From: Corythucha ciliata
Lineage: Eukaryota; Arthropoda; Insecta; Hemiptera; Tingidae
Assembly (NCBI GenBank): GCA_038030265.1
Contig: CM075938.1
Coordinates: 43,517,189-43,581,188, forward strand
Length of the DNA: 64,000 nucleotides
Direction: 5' to 3'
Made by a program: the position numbers and the translations under genes. This document shows, in pieces, positions 11,033-21,600 of the stretch (the first letter of the stretch is position 1; every line of letters begins with the position of its first letter). The notes under the pieces were generated by a model. The model had not been told where the DNA came from and did not search any database. It was given only the letters and a program-made list of their open reading frames with translations.

Positions 11033-11585
11033 CTCTTAATTGCTCCCCTTTTTAGGGGCTGTCTTTACATTATGGCGAAAGGTGCACCGTCTCATCATTG
11101 TTCCGTCACTGTTCTTGGGCGGACTGTACCTTATAAGGTAGATAGACTAATTTTACCCAACAACATTGATGAAGTAATTGATATTGGAAATTCAGGTCGA
11201 AACGTGGATCAAAACCCTACATGCCCCGGTTACCGCGCGACTCCAGAAGAGGGCCGCAAAAATTGAGGAACTGTGAGGGGAATTGCCTCGCTGGTTGCGC
11301 CTCGTGAGCCAAACGAAACTCGCGGGCAAAATTCTACTTCCCTCGCTCGTTTTGTAATATACTACTATGGTTTCACATTGTTATTTTTTTCTGTTTCAAG
11401 GGATAAATAATGCACTAAACAAATGAAGAAACCCTACAACTCCGGCGGTGTGGGCAGCTGATTCTGTTCGATTATAATTAGGATTTTACTTCCGTTCGTG
11501 GGAGCTAGTTGCTTAATTGTTTTATATGCTTCACTTGGGGCTGGTTAGGGTGTCTCGTCAGAATTACTTTAGTTTGGTCCCCCGT
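11033..11585. other. No gene seen
   Basis: A 64-codon plus-strand frame (11,072-11,266) has some protein-like composition but no recognised motif. The rest is featureless up to the (TAA)n tract at 11,586. Confidence 0.4.
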
Positions 11586-11613
11586 AATAATAATAATAAT
11601 AATAATAATAATG
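11586..11613. repeat. (TAA)n tract at the 5' boundary of LINE A
   Basis: About nine TAA triplets followed by TGATTCAC. A similar (TAA)n tract then TGATAATTCAC stands at the 3' end of the LINE (13,866-13,915). It may be the target microsatellite into which the element inserted, or the tail of an earlier insertion. Confidence 0.85.
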
Positions 11614-12159
11614 ATTCACCCAAAGGTGGGGGTGGAGGAGTTAGAATACACCCACCGTATCCTCTGCGTGTCGTAAAAGGCGACTAAAAGAGGCGGGTGG
11701 ACGGATCCGTTAGCCTGGTGAGGCAGCCGTCTAAGGGAGCATACCCCGAAAGAAAAGCCGGGAGTCGGGTCTCGTCGCAGCCACAGGCATCCCAAACCTC
11801 GCAGATTGGTATTCGGTACCAATACGGGTGTGGCAAGCCCGGGGTCTGTGGCCTAGTTGCAGGATCATATCCCAGCCCTGCAGCTATCCTTAAGGCTTAT
11901 GGCCTATCCTTTCCGCCTTCCCCTATCCCTTCATACTCACCCTCTTTCCTCCGGATTGATATACGATGCTAACAGGACGAATTGGACCTTTCGTGGAGCA
12001 CAGGGTTTTGAGAGTTCCCACCCGACCTGCCAGGAGGTATAAAATGGAACATTATAAAACAATGGACCTCACATCAATAAGGATGCTGGATTGACCATTT
12101 GCAACCCCGGGGGAAGTCAGGCCCCTCCGGATGATCATGGCGTGGACACGGACCATCAT
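11614..12159 (+). promoter_or_regulatory. LINE A 5'UTR / presumed internal promoter
   Basis: About 545 bp of GC-richer sequence preceding ORF1. LINEs of this group carry an internal Pol II promoter at the 5' end; its presence here is inference. A short upstream frame starts at ATG 12,044 (MEHYKTMDLTS) and stops at the TGA near 12,092. Confidence 0.5.
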
Positions 12160-13158
12160 ATGGAACAACGTAAAGATGAGAGTGAAAGAGGGTCGGCCTC
12201 TGTTCACTTTCATGTTGAAGCATCATCAGTTGATGTTGGACTTGGGAGATTAGGGTTGAACGAGAATAGCTTACTCGCGAGACATCCCGGCCTGCTTAAA
12301 TCAATAGGCATGCTGAAGGAGTCCTTAAATAGGACGAGCAGCGTTGAAAGCCTGAGTACGAGTGAGGGAGGTAGAAAAAGGAAAGTGCTCTCTTTGGATC
12401 CGTACGAAGTACCCGAACCAGCAAGGAAGAAATATCAGTCCCCTAAAAAGAGAGCCTCGCCGAATCAAGGACAGTCTAAAGAAAGTTTTCCACCCTTACG
12501 GAATGGAAAGGAAAAAACAACAAGTGATACCGGTGGAGAAAGCGAGCTCCTAGAAAAATTTGTGGTTTTAAGGAAAACAGATGGAACTTTTGAGAATATG
12601 TCAATGTTTGCAATAGCAAAAACAGTGAATAACCAAATAGGGATAGTTAAGAACATGAGGAAAACCTCAGGTGGGGCGATTGTGATCGAAGCTGCGAATG
12701 AAACGCAGGTGAAATTACTAAAAGAAAAGCATATCTTTGAAAATGCTGTGGCTGACATACCTGGAAACCTCAACACAGTTAAGGGTGTCATTTTCTCGCA
12801 TGAGATCAAGAATGCATCGGAGGAGGAACTCGTGGAGGCTTTTGCCCAATACAATATGGTAGCAGCGAAAATAATCACCCGGAATGAGAATGGCCAGCCG
12901 ATGAAAACTGGAACGGCTGTGCTTACAATCAAGGGTAATAAGTTCCCTGAGGTAATGGTTGCAGCGTACCAAAGATTTAGAGTAAGACCTTTCATAAACG
13001 CACCATTTAGATGCTTCAATTGCTTGAAGTTCGGTCATCCAGCCGCAAGATGCAAGACGGAGGAGACTTGTGAGTGTGGGCAGAAAAAGCACGGGCAAGA
13101 GGGCTGTAGAAACCCTCCGGAATGCGTGAATTGCAATGAAGCACATAGTTTTCCCTGA
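12160..13158 (+). CDS. LINE A ORF1, gag-like nucleic-acid-binding protein (C-terminally cut)
   Basis: 332 codons from the first in-frame ATG at 12,160; the frame is open upstream to 12,058 but without an ATG. The N-terminal ~110 residues are polar and basic, with KRKVLSLDPYEVPEPARKKY. A folded middle (about 130-280) matches the usual layout of I/Jockey ORF1, ending in RFRVRPFINAPFRCFNC. CCHC zinc knuckles follow: Cys285-Cys288-His293-Cys298 (CX2CX4HX4C), a second Cys304/306-His311-Cys316, and the start of a third (Cys322, Cys325, His329). The third is cut off by a stop created where ORF1 joins ORF2 tail sequence. Family function: RNP formation and nucleic-acid chaperoning during target-primed reverse transcription. 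Confidence 0.85.
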   Translation: MEQRKDESERGSASVHFHVEASSVDVGLGRLGLNENSLLARHPGLLKSIGMLKESLNRTSSVESLSTSEGGRKRKVLSLDPYEVPEPARKKYQSPKKRASPNQGQSKESFPPLRNGKEKTTSDTGGESELLEKFVVLRKTDGTFENMSMFAIAKTVNNQIGIVKNMRKTSGGAIVIEAANETQVKLLKEKHIFENAVADIPGNLNTVKGVIFSHEIKNASEEELVEAFAQYNMVAAKIITRNENGQPMKTGTAVLTIKGNKFPEVMVAAYQRFRVRPFINAPFRCFNCLKFGHPAARCKTEETCECGQKKHGQEGCRNPPECVNCNEAHSFP

Positions 13159-13468
13159 TGCGGGACATGTGATAAGCACCAATCACTTGAATAGAAACGA
13201 GGCCGTTAAAATAGCTAGAATACAAACTGGGCATAGCAGAATGACACATGAATACAAGCTTACTAATAATATAAGACCGACTTGTGTACAGTGCGATTGT
13301 CAGCTGACAATAAGGCACGTTATGATGGATTGCCCTGGTCATCATGAAGAAAGAATGCAATGCTTCCCTGTCCCGGTGCCCGCGTTTACAGAACTATTGA
13401 GTCGCCCTGACTATCATTCGATGGTGCTTGAATTTTTTAGGAAAGTAAACATGTTAAAACTATTGTAA
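13136..13468 (+). pseudogene. LINE A ORF2 C-terminal tail fragment
   Basis: The frame overlaps the end of ORF1 in a different register and reads the C-terminal part of an I/Jockey-group ORF2. It contains RIQTGHSRMTHEY followed by a Cys-rich motif, Cys50-Cys53-His61-Cys66 (CX2CX7HX4C), then DCPGHHEERMQC. The same layout is found in LINE B (43,378-43,743; RIRIGHKKATH, CX2CX7HX4C, DCPRWERARRQC). Everything upstream in ORF2 is missing. The apparent ATG at 13,136 lies within the ORF1 junction and is probably not a genuine start. Confidence 0.8.
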
Positions 13469-13864
13469 AATAAATGGAAAGATGAAGAAAGTTGCGTTTA
13501 TAAAATTAAAAAACGGACTGTGATCATTACCTGGGATAAGTAGATCGATACAAGGAAGAATAGAGCAGCTATCAAATTGTGATGTACGAAACGAACTGTG
13601 ATAAACCTGAAGGAAAAAAATGGCATGTAAAATAATACTATATATAAAAAATAGATAAATAAATAAATTAAATAAAAAATACAAATAACTTATGGAAACA
13701 TGAATATTGAAGATAGGTTCAGAGGGCTAATAACCTTTTTTTTTTTTTTTTTTTTTTCTGTCGGGGGCGCCGGGTTCAGCAGGCGCCTAAGCCTCACTTG
13801 GGCTCCTACGCCATACCCAGGACCTAATAACCTAGATGTTGATGCCCATAAAAGAAAAAATTAT

Positions 13865-13912
<48 letters not shown>
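13469..13912 (+). repeat. LINE A 3'UTR with poly-T and (TAA)n tail
   Basis: Contains a run of about 20 T at 13,738-13,757, then GGGGGCGCCGGGTTCAGC, and the terminal motif CTAATAACCTAGATGTTGATG followed by GCCCATAAAAG and a (TAA)n tract. The CTAATAACCT...GTTGATGCCCAT string recurs at the 3' end of LINE B. Confidence 0.75.
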
Positions 13913-13989
13913 TCACTCAGTAATCCACCATTTAGGAGCTTGAGTTCGTCCTCATTCACTATGCCAAATCTTTCCAAGATTGAATAAGT

Positions 13990-14640
13990 GTATGAGTAGG
14001 TAAACCGGTATGATAGTTTTTGTTTTTTCAACAGTCCTGGTGAACGTCGGAGTAACTTATTTAATTTCACACCAAGGGCAGAAAAGTTTAACTTTCGACC
14101 CTGGTTCGGGGGCAGGAAATGCTTCATTTCTTACCGAAAAAAAAAGAAGCATTTTTCATGTCTTAAATGTTTTTGACGCTGAGAGCGCGTTAAATATTTC
14201 AAGTGAGTACCACAAAGGGACTCCATTAATGCAACGAAATTTAAGATTTAACTGATGACTCTTCCACCTATTTATATAAGCACAATTATATGAGGTAGAG
14301 GCAGCAATCTTCTTTGTAAGTTCTATTGAATTCATGATTCATGGCATGGGTGAAAGCTTATAGTATTACAAAGGCAAGAATAAAAAAGTTCAGTTTCACA
14401 AAGGACGTCCTCTATCGTAAGAGCTAATTGCGTTTCCTTCTGTTTCAGGTAAATAAAGCAGAAACAAAAAAAAAAAAAAAGTGGTCAGAAATGAGTTCTA
14501 TTTGAAAGGATCCAGCAATTTCCTGTCACCAAGGTTTAAAGTTTCATTTTATCGTGGGTGAAAAGAACTTGTTTTTGCCCTATTTTTTAAGTAGCTTAGT
14601 AGCTTATTTAGTTAAAAGGGCTGTTCTGCACCCTCGTTCG
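13990..14640. other. No recognisable feature
   Basis: AT-rich unique-looking sequence with an A-run near 14,467-14,480. The 81-codon frame at 14,010-14,255 shows no motif. Confidence 0.4.
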
Positions 14641-14945
14641 CGACGATTTATTCCAACTCGTAAACACTGACACTCAAAAACGCATTTTACTCGAAACTAT
14701 CCGTCCTCAATCTTCTTCTCCTCATCCACTGTTCACAAAGTCATGGAATCTCCAGGACTGATGCCGGCCACCGCGTCCCTCGCAGCGACGGAAGGGTACA
14801 CTCCTCTGCTACCTTCAACCTCTTTACAACCCTCAAAACTAATCTTTCCACCCTTCGGCTCCTGACCCACCAAAGTAGTGAGAGAGTGAGTCTCCTCTCA
14901 CAGCTTTTTCAACCCAGTTTGCTTTCAACCGTTTTCGGGTTCGGA

Positions 14946-14976
14946 TATATAGTCGAGAGTTGATTGTGTTTCAGTT
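14946..14976 (+). promoter_or_regulatory. Candidate core promoter (TATA-like + initiator)
   Basis: TATATAG at 14,946-14,952 is followed by TCAGTT at 14,971-14,976, which matches the arthropod initiator (TCAGT). The putative +1 A is 14,973, 27 bases after the start of the TATA-like box. The ~300 bp upstream are less AT-rich, repeat-free and contain GAGAGAGTGAG. Assignment is inference from spacing and consensus. Confidence 0.35.
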
Positions 14977-15231
14977 CTCGGCACTTGGGAGGGGGAGAGG
15001 AATTGGCTCGCGTCCCACGAAAGATTTATTATTTAAAGGGGGGCTTAGTGACTGGGATATTTTTCTTAATTATTTTAGTGTTACAATGATAATTTAGTGA
15101 ATCAAAAAATGTTAATTTGATTTTTTGATTTCGTTTTAAAAATTTTGAGTGCCTGTTCGAGGTAGGAGGATTAACGGGCATCATGAACAGCTGCCTCGAG
15201 ATCTTAGTTCTGATCAACTTACTCCTATCAG
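14973..15231 (+). CDS. Candidate first exon with signal peptide (partial gene)
   Basis: After a ~210-base leader with two short upstream ATG frames, ATG at 15,183 opens MNSCLEILVLINLLLS. This is a short polar start followed by a ten-residue hydrophobic core, as in a secretory signal peptide. At 15,231 the sequence reads TCAG|GTGAAG, a possible splice donor in phase 1. Without splicing the frame would stop after 26 codons. Together with the TATA/initiator pair upstream this looks like the 5' exon of a secreted or membrane-protein gene with a long first intron. I found no convincing second exon in the window, and the donor is imperfect (A instead of G at +5). Confidence 0.3.
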
Positions 15232-15239
15232 GTGAAGTG

Positions 15240-16560
15240 AAGATCACAAAAAAAGTTGTTTAGAGACTAATTAGATGTCTGGATAATTACGATGATTTCT
15301 CATTTTATACCGCTGTTGAACTTAAGTGCACACCTCTCAAATTCCAATTAAGAAAATTAAATGCCAGAGGTTTCAGAAAAACAGTGGGGAAGTGGTTGAT
15401 TCGAGATTAAACGCTGGAATCTTTAAGCCATCAATAAGCCATTTAGTAATTAATCCTTCAGTGGGGCTATACCGCCAACATTTCATTAATCATCCGTTCC
15501 CTCTGCGTGTAGGACTGTTTTATTGAAGAATTTCCTCAATATGCATTTGACGGCTTCGCAACTTGTAAAATTCAGTAAGATGTATTTACTTATGAGTACA
15601 GTTTCATAATCTCACTTTCAAAGCTTGAGAAATATCCTCGAAAAGGTGCCACTAGCCTCACCGCCCTCACCAACCTCTCGCACGAACATAATGGAGAATT
15701 TATGTTTTCAATTCAAAACAAAAAAGTGCGCACGAAAGAGTGAGAGAGAATTTCAGCTCGAGAAATATTTTTTCTAAAATATTAAAATTATAGTGTTGTG
15801 ATTCCAACGGGCTATTTTCAAAAGTATTCATGTGTAGGGTTTTTGTAGACGGAAGAAGGATTTCCTATTATTTAGAATAGCTGGCCAAGGTTAATAAAGG
15901 GGTATTTAAGTAAAGGCCTGGAAGGAAGAGAATGAGAAAATAGTGGAAGGAAGGGATTGCCAAGAAGCGTGGAAAACGGATCTCCGGAGAACTCTTCCGC
16001 TGGATTTCCTATCCTTGCCCAAGGCTCTGAAGATCTCTGCTAATAGTGTTGCCCCTATACTGGACTCACCCTCCCCAGCATCATTAACGCTCAGGCTTGC
16101 GGTTCATGCTCCGTGACGCTAATGCCGTGAAGTGCTCTAATGCTTCCGAGGCCACTTTTCCTTTAAATGAGTTTGAGGTCAAGAGCAAAGTATACTGGAA
16201 TCGTTTATGAGAGGGTGAGTTGTGAAGCCTCAAAGTGGGGAAATGAACAGGATGGCATCCTATTCAAGGGAAATCATAATGGGAAGTCGTGAGTTATTAT
16301 AGGTAAATAATAGGGAAGGAAACTTTCGATAAATCACCTAATCTAACCTGCTGACCCTATTAGTAACACCATATTCAGCTTGAAAATTTGAATTTCGTGT
16401 GACAGTTACGGGTAAAAGTTAATGACAGAAATTAGGGTGGGAATCAAACCAAGTTTTATGGCCCAAATACTGTCAATTTAACACTCAAAAAAACTAATAG
16501 GTACGCAACCGAGAGACGGACGTTCATAACAATGATACCCCCTCCCTCCCCTAGTTACAA
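15240..16560. other. No recognisable feature
   Basis: Unique-looking sequence; would be intronic if the exon at 14,973-15,231 is real. No splice-bounded protein-like stretch seen. Confidence 0.4.
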
Positions 16561-16689
16561 CTAGTAAAATTTACATTTAAAATTGAGCGCCGTTAATTCG
16601 GACAGCATTATTAATATTACACTTCCATCACCAACCAGTTTCAAGGTAGTTTTCACGTTCATTGTAAAATATAAAAAAATAAAAAACGT

Positions 16690-17150
16690 GCACCGAAAGA
16701 ATCCCGTCTCATACGTAGTGGTGCCGCGGTCTTTTGACCGCTCTCTAGGCAACTTTTGCGGGCTTGGTTATTTCAAAAAGCCAAATTTCGAAGTTTTTCC
16801 ACTCCAATGGCCTAATTTTGTGTACTTGATTCGTAAAAATCCTAGACGATTCCGTTCAGTTTTCTTAACAAAATATGTTCATGGGATGGCTCTCGCTCTT
16901 TCAGGAACAAAAATCGCGGTTTCGGGTATTGAAAGATTGGATTTCGCTCGTTTCACTCTTTAAAAATGTCAATTTTGTTGACTTGGCTCTTTTCAGAGGC
17001 CAATTTAGGAGTTTGGTCCGTCTTTTAAGGCCCAATTTCACGCTTTTGGCGGCATCGACTTTGGCATGAGTTCCTGGATGTTCCCGAAAAATCGGGCTCT
17101 ATAACGTTCCTGGTGAATTGGAGTTCGTTTCATGAAAAAATCCGATCATA
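16690..17150. repeat. P2-class degenerate array (inverse orientation)
   Basis: Imperfect units such as GCCAAATTTCGAAGTTTTTCC, GGCCAATTTAGGAGTTTGG and GGCCCAATTTCACGCTTTTG at about 30-base spacing. The 126-codon frame at 16,583-16,963 runs through this array and is judged a by-product. Confidence 0.55.
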
Positions 17151-17194
17151 GAGTATTTATGTCCAGTTTTTTAACGGCAATTTTTATTTCTGGG

Positions 17195-17300
17195 TAGGGT
17201 GACCAAATGTAAAAATAGCGTCCTCGGACGCCTGATGTGAAAGAGTAGGGCAAAAGTAGGATGCCTGTGACAGAAAGTAGGACACATAAAGTAGGAGTTG
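17195..17300. repeat. GTAGGGTGACCA-type dispersed repeat fragment
   Basis: GGGTAGGGTGACCAAATGTAA followed by GTAGG-containing imperfect repeats. A related start, GTAGGGTGACCAGATTTTTC, occurs near 54,028. Too short to classify. Confidence 0.4.
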
Positions 17301-17439
17301 TAAAATGACAAAGTTGATTTTTGAACGAGCCAGAGAGATGTTTTTCGAAATTCCCACATTTTTTTTTTCGAACTAGCGAAATCTGTGAAGCAAATTTTAG
17401 AAAGAGGTAAGGCCACAAATTTGCTTTTTTAAAAAAATG

Positions 17440-17909
17440 AAAATACGCTTAAAATATAGCAAACATCAGTGAAATTCGGCTTTGAAGTAGTAAAATCCGC
17501 AATAATGGGTTATGGAAGAGCGAAAATCCGCTGCCAAATTGAGGTTGATACGTGATAGGGGGAAATCGCGATTTTTTTTTTTTTTTTTCTTGTTATTCGA
17601 ATTGCCCTTTGAAAGAGCCGAGTTACCTTGTTTTATGAATTAGCCGAACAAAATTTGGTTTTTGATTGCGAGAAAATTTTCAAAATTGGGGTTTGAAATA
17701 GAAAAAATTTAAAAATTGTGTTTTTAATGAGCCAAATCTGAGAAATTTGGCTATGGAACAGCTGAAATTTCCGACGAAATTAGGGTCTCAAAAAGCAAAA
17801 ATTACGAAATTCCATATTTATCGTTCAGTTTCTAAAAAGTTAGTTTTTAGAACCTGCGAAACTCATTTTATGAATAGCAAAGTCACGAAATTAAGGATTT
17901 ACTTTTTAA
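17440..17909. repeat. P2-class degenerate array
   Basis: Units such as GAGCCAAATCTGAGAAATTTGG, AGCTGAAATTTCCGACGAAATTAGG and AAAGCAAAAATTACGAAATT at ~30-base spacing. The array is interrupted by the MITE at 17,910 and resumes after 18,486. Confidence 0.65.
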
Positions 17910-18482
17910 TAGGTGGGCATACACGTGCAGATATCTGCGGCAGATTTCATGTTTTTGACAGATATCGGTGGTGAAAATTTGCTCGTTAGTGGGCAAGAAA
18001 CGACGACAGATCAACCGTGATCGGCCAACCGATATCGGTGGGAGTTAAAATCCGTCAGATGTGGTCTGTGGTTCCCCACTAATCAAACGATTTCTTATGA
18101 GAGATATCTGGCAGACAAAGATCGGCCGGTTTCGAAACGGGCGTCGCCCCTTAACGCAACGATTTTAACCACCGAAACTTCACTGAACATGTACTTTCTA
18201 TTATTTGTATCGTGTGTATTGCTCCCTCTACTTGTTTTCTAACTTTATATCTGCCACCGATCTCAAATATCTTTCGAACCCGACCTGTAACAGATCTCAA
18301 TCTGCCAGATGTGCCCCCAGTAACGGGCACATTTGATCGGGTAACAGATATCGGTCGCAGATAGCTTTTGTATGTTAAGGGGCGACGACCGATCTCATCG
18401 TTTGCTCTAGATCGTTAACGATATCAGTTAAAAATATCGGCCGATCAAATCTGTCAGAATTATCTGCCCGTGTACGGGCTAC
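17910..18482. mobile_element. ~573-bp MITE-like element in a P2 array, TAA flanks
   Basis: The left end GTGGGCATACACGTGCAGATA and right end, inverse of GTAGCCCGTACACGGGCAGATA, are imperfect terminal inverted repeats continuing through GGCAGATTT / GACAGATTT. Subterminal GATATCGG, GATCGGCC and GGGGCGACG motifs recur in both orientations. TAA(T) stands immediately outside both ends (17,907 and 18,483). Removing the element restores a regular array unit, CTTTTTAATGAGTCAAA. No coding capacity. PIF/Harbinger-like affiliation is inferred from the TAA target. Confidence 0.65.
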
Positions 18483-18620
18483 TAATGAGTCAAAATCCCC
18501 GAAAATGTTGTTTGGGTTCACTCAATCGGGGTTTGAACGAGCATGTTTTGAAAGAGCGGAGGTCCACGAAACTGGGGTTGGTTGGGTGTTAAACCCACCA
18601 GGCGTTACAAGATGGGACCG
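18483..18620. repeat. P2-class array, right part
   Basis: Continuation of the interrupted array: GAGTCAAAATCCCCGAAAATG, ATCGGGGTTTGAACGAGC, GAGCGGAGGTCCACGAAAC. Confidence 0.55.
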
Positions 18621-18629
18621 TAAATTAGG

Positions 18630-21600
18630 GCGTAAACGCAGAAAATTTTGACCTCTCCCTGAACACCTGAAAAATGAGCCCGGACCTGTGGCGGCGCTGG
18701 ACTTTTTGGCCGGTCATCTCCACGTGTGTACACCTCCCCTTCTCACACCCTTTTCTGTTATGAGGGCAAATATGATTCATAAAATAAATCATTATGGCCT
18801 TTTGCTCATAATGCATATTTTTTACGATCCAAAACCTCTAACAAGAATTCTGGCCTGCTCGATTTGCTATACATATATGATACATTTCTACTCATGGCAC
18901 AATTCTATTGTGCCTAATTTTCATCCATTGTTGTGTACATCGTTCGAATTATAAAATTTTATTTGTTCAATCGAATTATTAAGGGGTTTCAGTTAATTGT
19001 CTCTAAAAAAAATTCACTTTTCCTGAAATGCTCCCGTCGGAATTATTCACATTTTTCAGCACACAAGAGATCCTTGTGTGAAGAAGCTGTATAGCTTCTA
19101 TGCTTTTTGGGTTGACCTGAACGCATATTTCCACGTTTGCAAGTTTTGCACGTGGGTAGAGTTTGTAGCTTTTGATGAAGGTGTGACATAATTTGGCTTT
19201 TCATAATTAGGCTTTTGGAGATATAATTCATCCAATCTAATTCGAACTGCGAAAAGAAGAATTCAAACATGAAAAATATCACAAAAGTATGTCACACCTC
19301 GGATTCGCTTTAACTTCTCTCCAACCACTCTCACCAGACGTCAAACGTTTTATCCTATAGATGTGTAGTAGGAAGATCATTTCTTGAAACCCCCCCAATC
19401 CTCCCGACGCTCCCCATTCCTTTCTTTTGCTTTGGGAATAATCAGGATGGCTGGAAGATGACCTTTGACGTTATAGCCTTAAATGAACCTGCTGATAAGT
19501 GATGCTTATACACAACGAGAGGTGAAAAAGGTTGCTGAATTCGTTTGTTGCAAGTTTTACGAGGGACTATATCTTCGGAGTAGGAATACGTTTTTTAAGC
19601 TACAAGTGCATTACAGCCCATTTTCGATTTCGGATCCTCCTAGGGTTAGGTCAGTGAATAGATTGTAGCATGATCAGAAATAACCCCCCCCCTCCGTCCC
19701 TCTCTTTCCACACCGGCGATTACTTCTATTTTGTCCACCACACAACGTCCTGTAGCATTATACCCAAGCGATTCAGTTTAATTGTACAAGCCCGAGGATT
19801 GTACAACACAATTGAACGTGATTCTCTAGCCTTGCATAATAATACGGCACGTGTGTGCAGCGGCTTTAGCCGTTCCTTCGATTATATACAATTCTGCCCA
19901 CTATAGGATAGAATGGGCCATGGTGTGCGTCGCAGTTAAGTTCAGGACATTTAAATATTTGTAGTTGAAGCTTAGGGCTAAACTGAATTTCACTCATCCA
20001 AGAAACCTAATTCTTAAAACACTCTTTCCTGAAGAAGACACTGGTGTCTTTTTTTTACGTTTCCCAGCTCTTCAAACTGGTAGCATAATTTATGACTACT
20101 TTATTTTAGACATAGCGAGTAGCAGCGGCGAAGAAACCATGTGTAAAAATCAAAAGGCATTTAAAAGGCTTTGGGAACATGGGTGAAATGGGCAGGATAT
20201 AAATAGAATTCTGTCTTTTCCAACCGTGTTTTATACAAGGAGGAATTACTCCGCTTTAGTTCGGGATTTGACAATCAAAGTAGAGATAAGCGTTTATCCC
20301 GTTATTATGCGTCCGGCTTAAACGCATATGCTACGTCATTCTAAGGGCAAGGGGAATCAAGATAAATGCAAGAAGGAAGTGGTATTACCTACTCTGAGAA
20401 TATGCTCACGATGTGGCGTTAGAGTGAGGGGTCCAAAGCACTGTTGCCTCTCAGCGCTCAGATCTATAACGCAGCGATAAAGTTTGTTTGGGGTGATAGT
20501 GGCAGAGTGAGAGGCACAAGCAATTTCCGACTCTCTTCTGGCTTTGGTATAGGTATACCTCGTTCAGAACATCCGGGATGTAAGCTTCGTTGATGAGAAT
20601 CGGCAGTGTAGGTGCTGATATACGTTCGCTCTGTTTAGCGATCTAAAGGGGATGTTGACTTCTCATCCCCTCTCCCACTAACATCAACGCGATCTTGTCG
20701 TATAAAGCTCGAGGGGGGGGGGGAGAGAAAACGATGCACCCTCGTTGTTGTCGTAGGTATCCCGATAACTCAAGAAACGTTGTTTCCCGAAGTTTTTCTA
20801 TATACTTCCAGGGTAATCGATTTGAAAACAGTGACAATATGAAAACATTCAACTTAATTTCCAAAGTAATGAATCCTTTCTCCGTGAATCAACATCATTG
20901 AGGCCCCTTGTGGCTCTACGAATTACGTGCTCTTATTTTTTTCGGGACGTAATATTATACTCGTATTATTTCACGTCGAATGACCAATAACCATCTAGGA
21001 ACTCCAACTGAAACATTTGGTCGTCATTAGTAAATGTTTCAATGCTATTATAATAAATTATTTATTTACAAAATATAAAACTAATTGTGCGACAATAAGG
21101 TTATAATGTTTATCTTGACCTTTGACCACAATATAATGAAATAGCGACTCATGCTCTCACTTGTGACATTGGAGATGATTGATTGCATGATGGTGAGTCC
21201 GTTGAGAAACCTATGTGTATACCTAAGGATAATTTTCATGTTTACCAAATTAAACTCAGCTCATCATTAGTTGATTATAATTTTAAAGGAGTGGAATAAC
21301 TTAAGGTTCCATAGAAAATTTGCTGACTATTTCTCAGAAAACTTCACTGTACGATCTTTGAAAGGGGCTCTGATAAGATTTTAGGAAGGGGGCGGTGTTC
21401 CTCAATCTCCATCAGAGAGAATTGTAGGATTGTTGTTACCGCTACGGATTTCTTAGAAATCCTTTTCTTCTATCGTTCCCTTTTACCTTTTCATTTCTCT
21501 ATATATTTTCAATAGAGTGGGTTGCCGAAATAAGAGTGCTGCCATAAAAAAGAAACCCTCTTTCTCTGTAGAGCGAAATGAATGTGAAATTATATTTTGG

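Larger units (their letters stand above)
11614..13912 (+). mobile_element. LINE A: internally deleted I/Jockey-group retrotransposon
   Basis: Order: a GC-richer 5'UTR (11,614 to about 12,159), gag-like ORF1 (12,160-13,158), the Cys-rich tail of ORF2 (13,136-13,468), a 3'UTR, and a terminal CTAATAACCTAGATGTTGA motif ending in (TAA)n. Endonuclease, reverse transcriptase and RNase H are absent. ORF1's third zinc knuckle runs straight into the ORF2 tail, so several kilobases are missing. The 5'UTR contains GTCGTAAAAGGCGACTAAAAG-type sequence, which I associate with arthropod LINE 5' ends. The TAA-repeat tail resembles the Drosophila I factor. The copy is non-autonomous and could only have been mobilised in trans. 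Confidence 0.85.

Noticed and set aside
12465..13182. Long minus-strand frames (184 and 154 codons) opposite LINE A ORF1
   Set aside because: They are antisense shadows of the gag-like ORF1, whose zinc knuckles and family layout fix the plus strand as coding.
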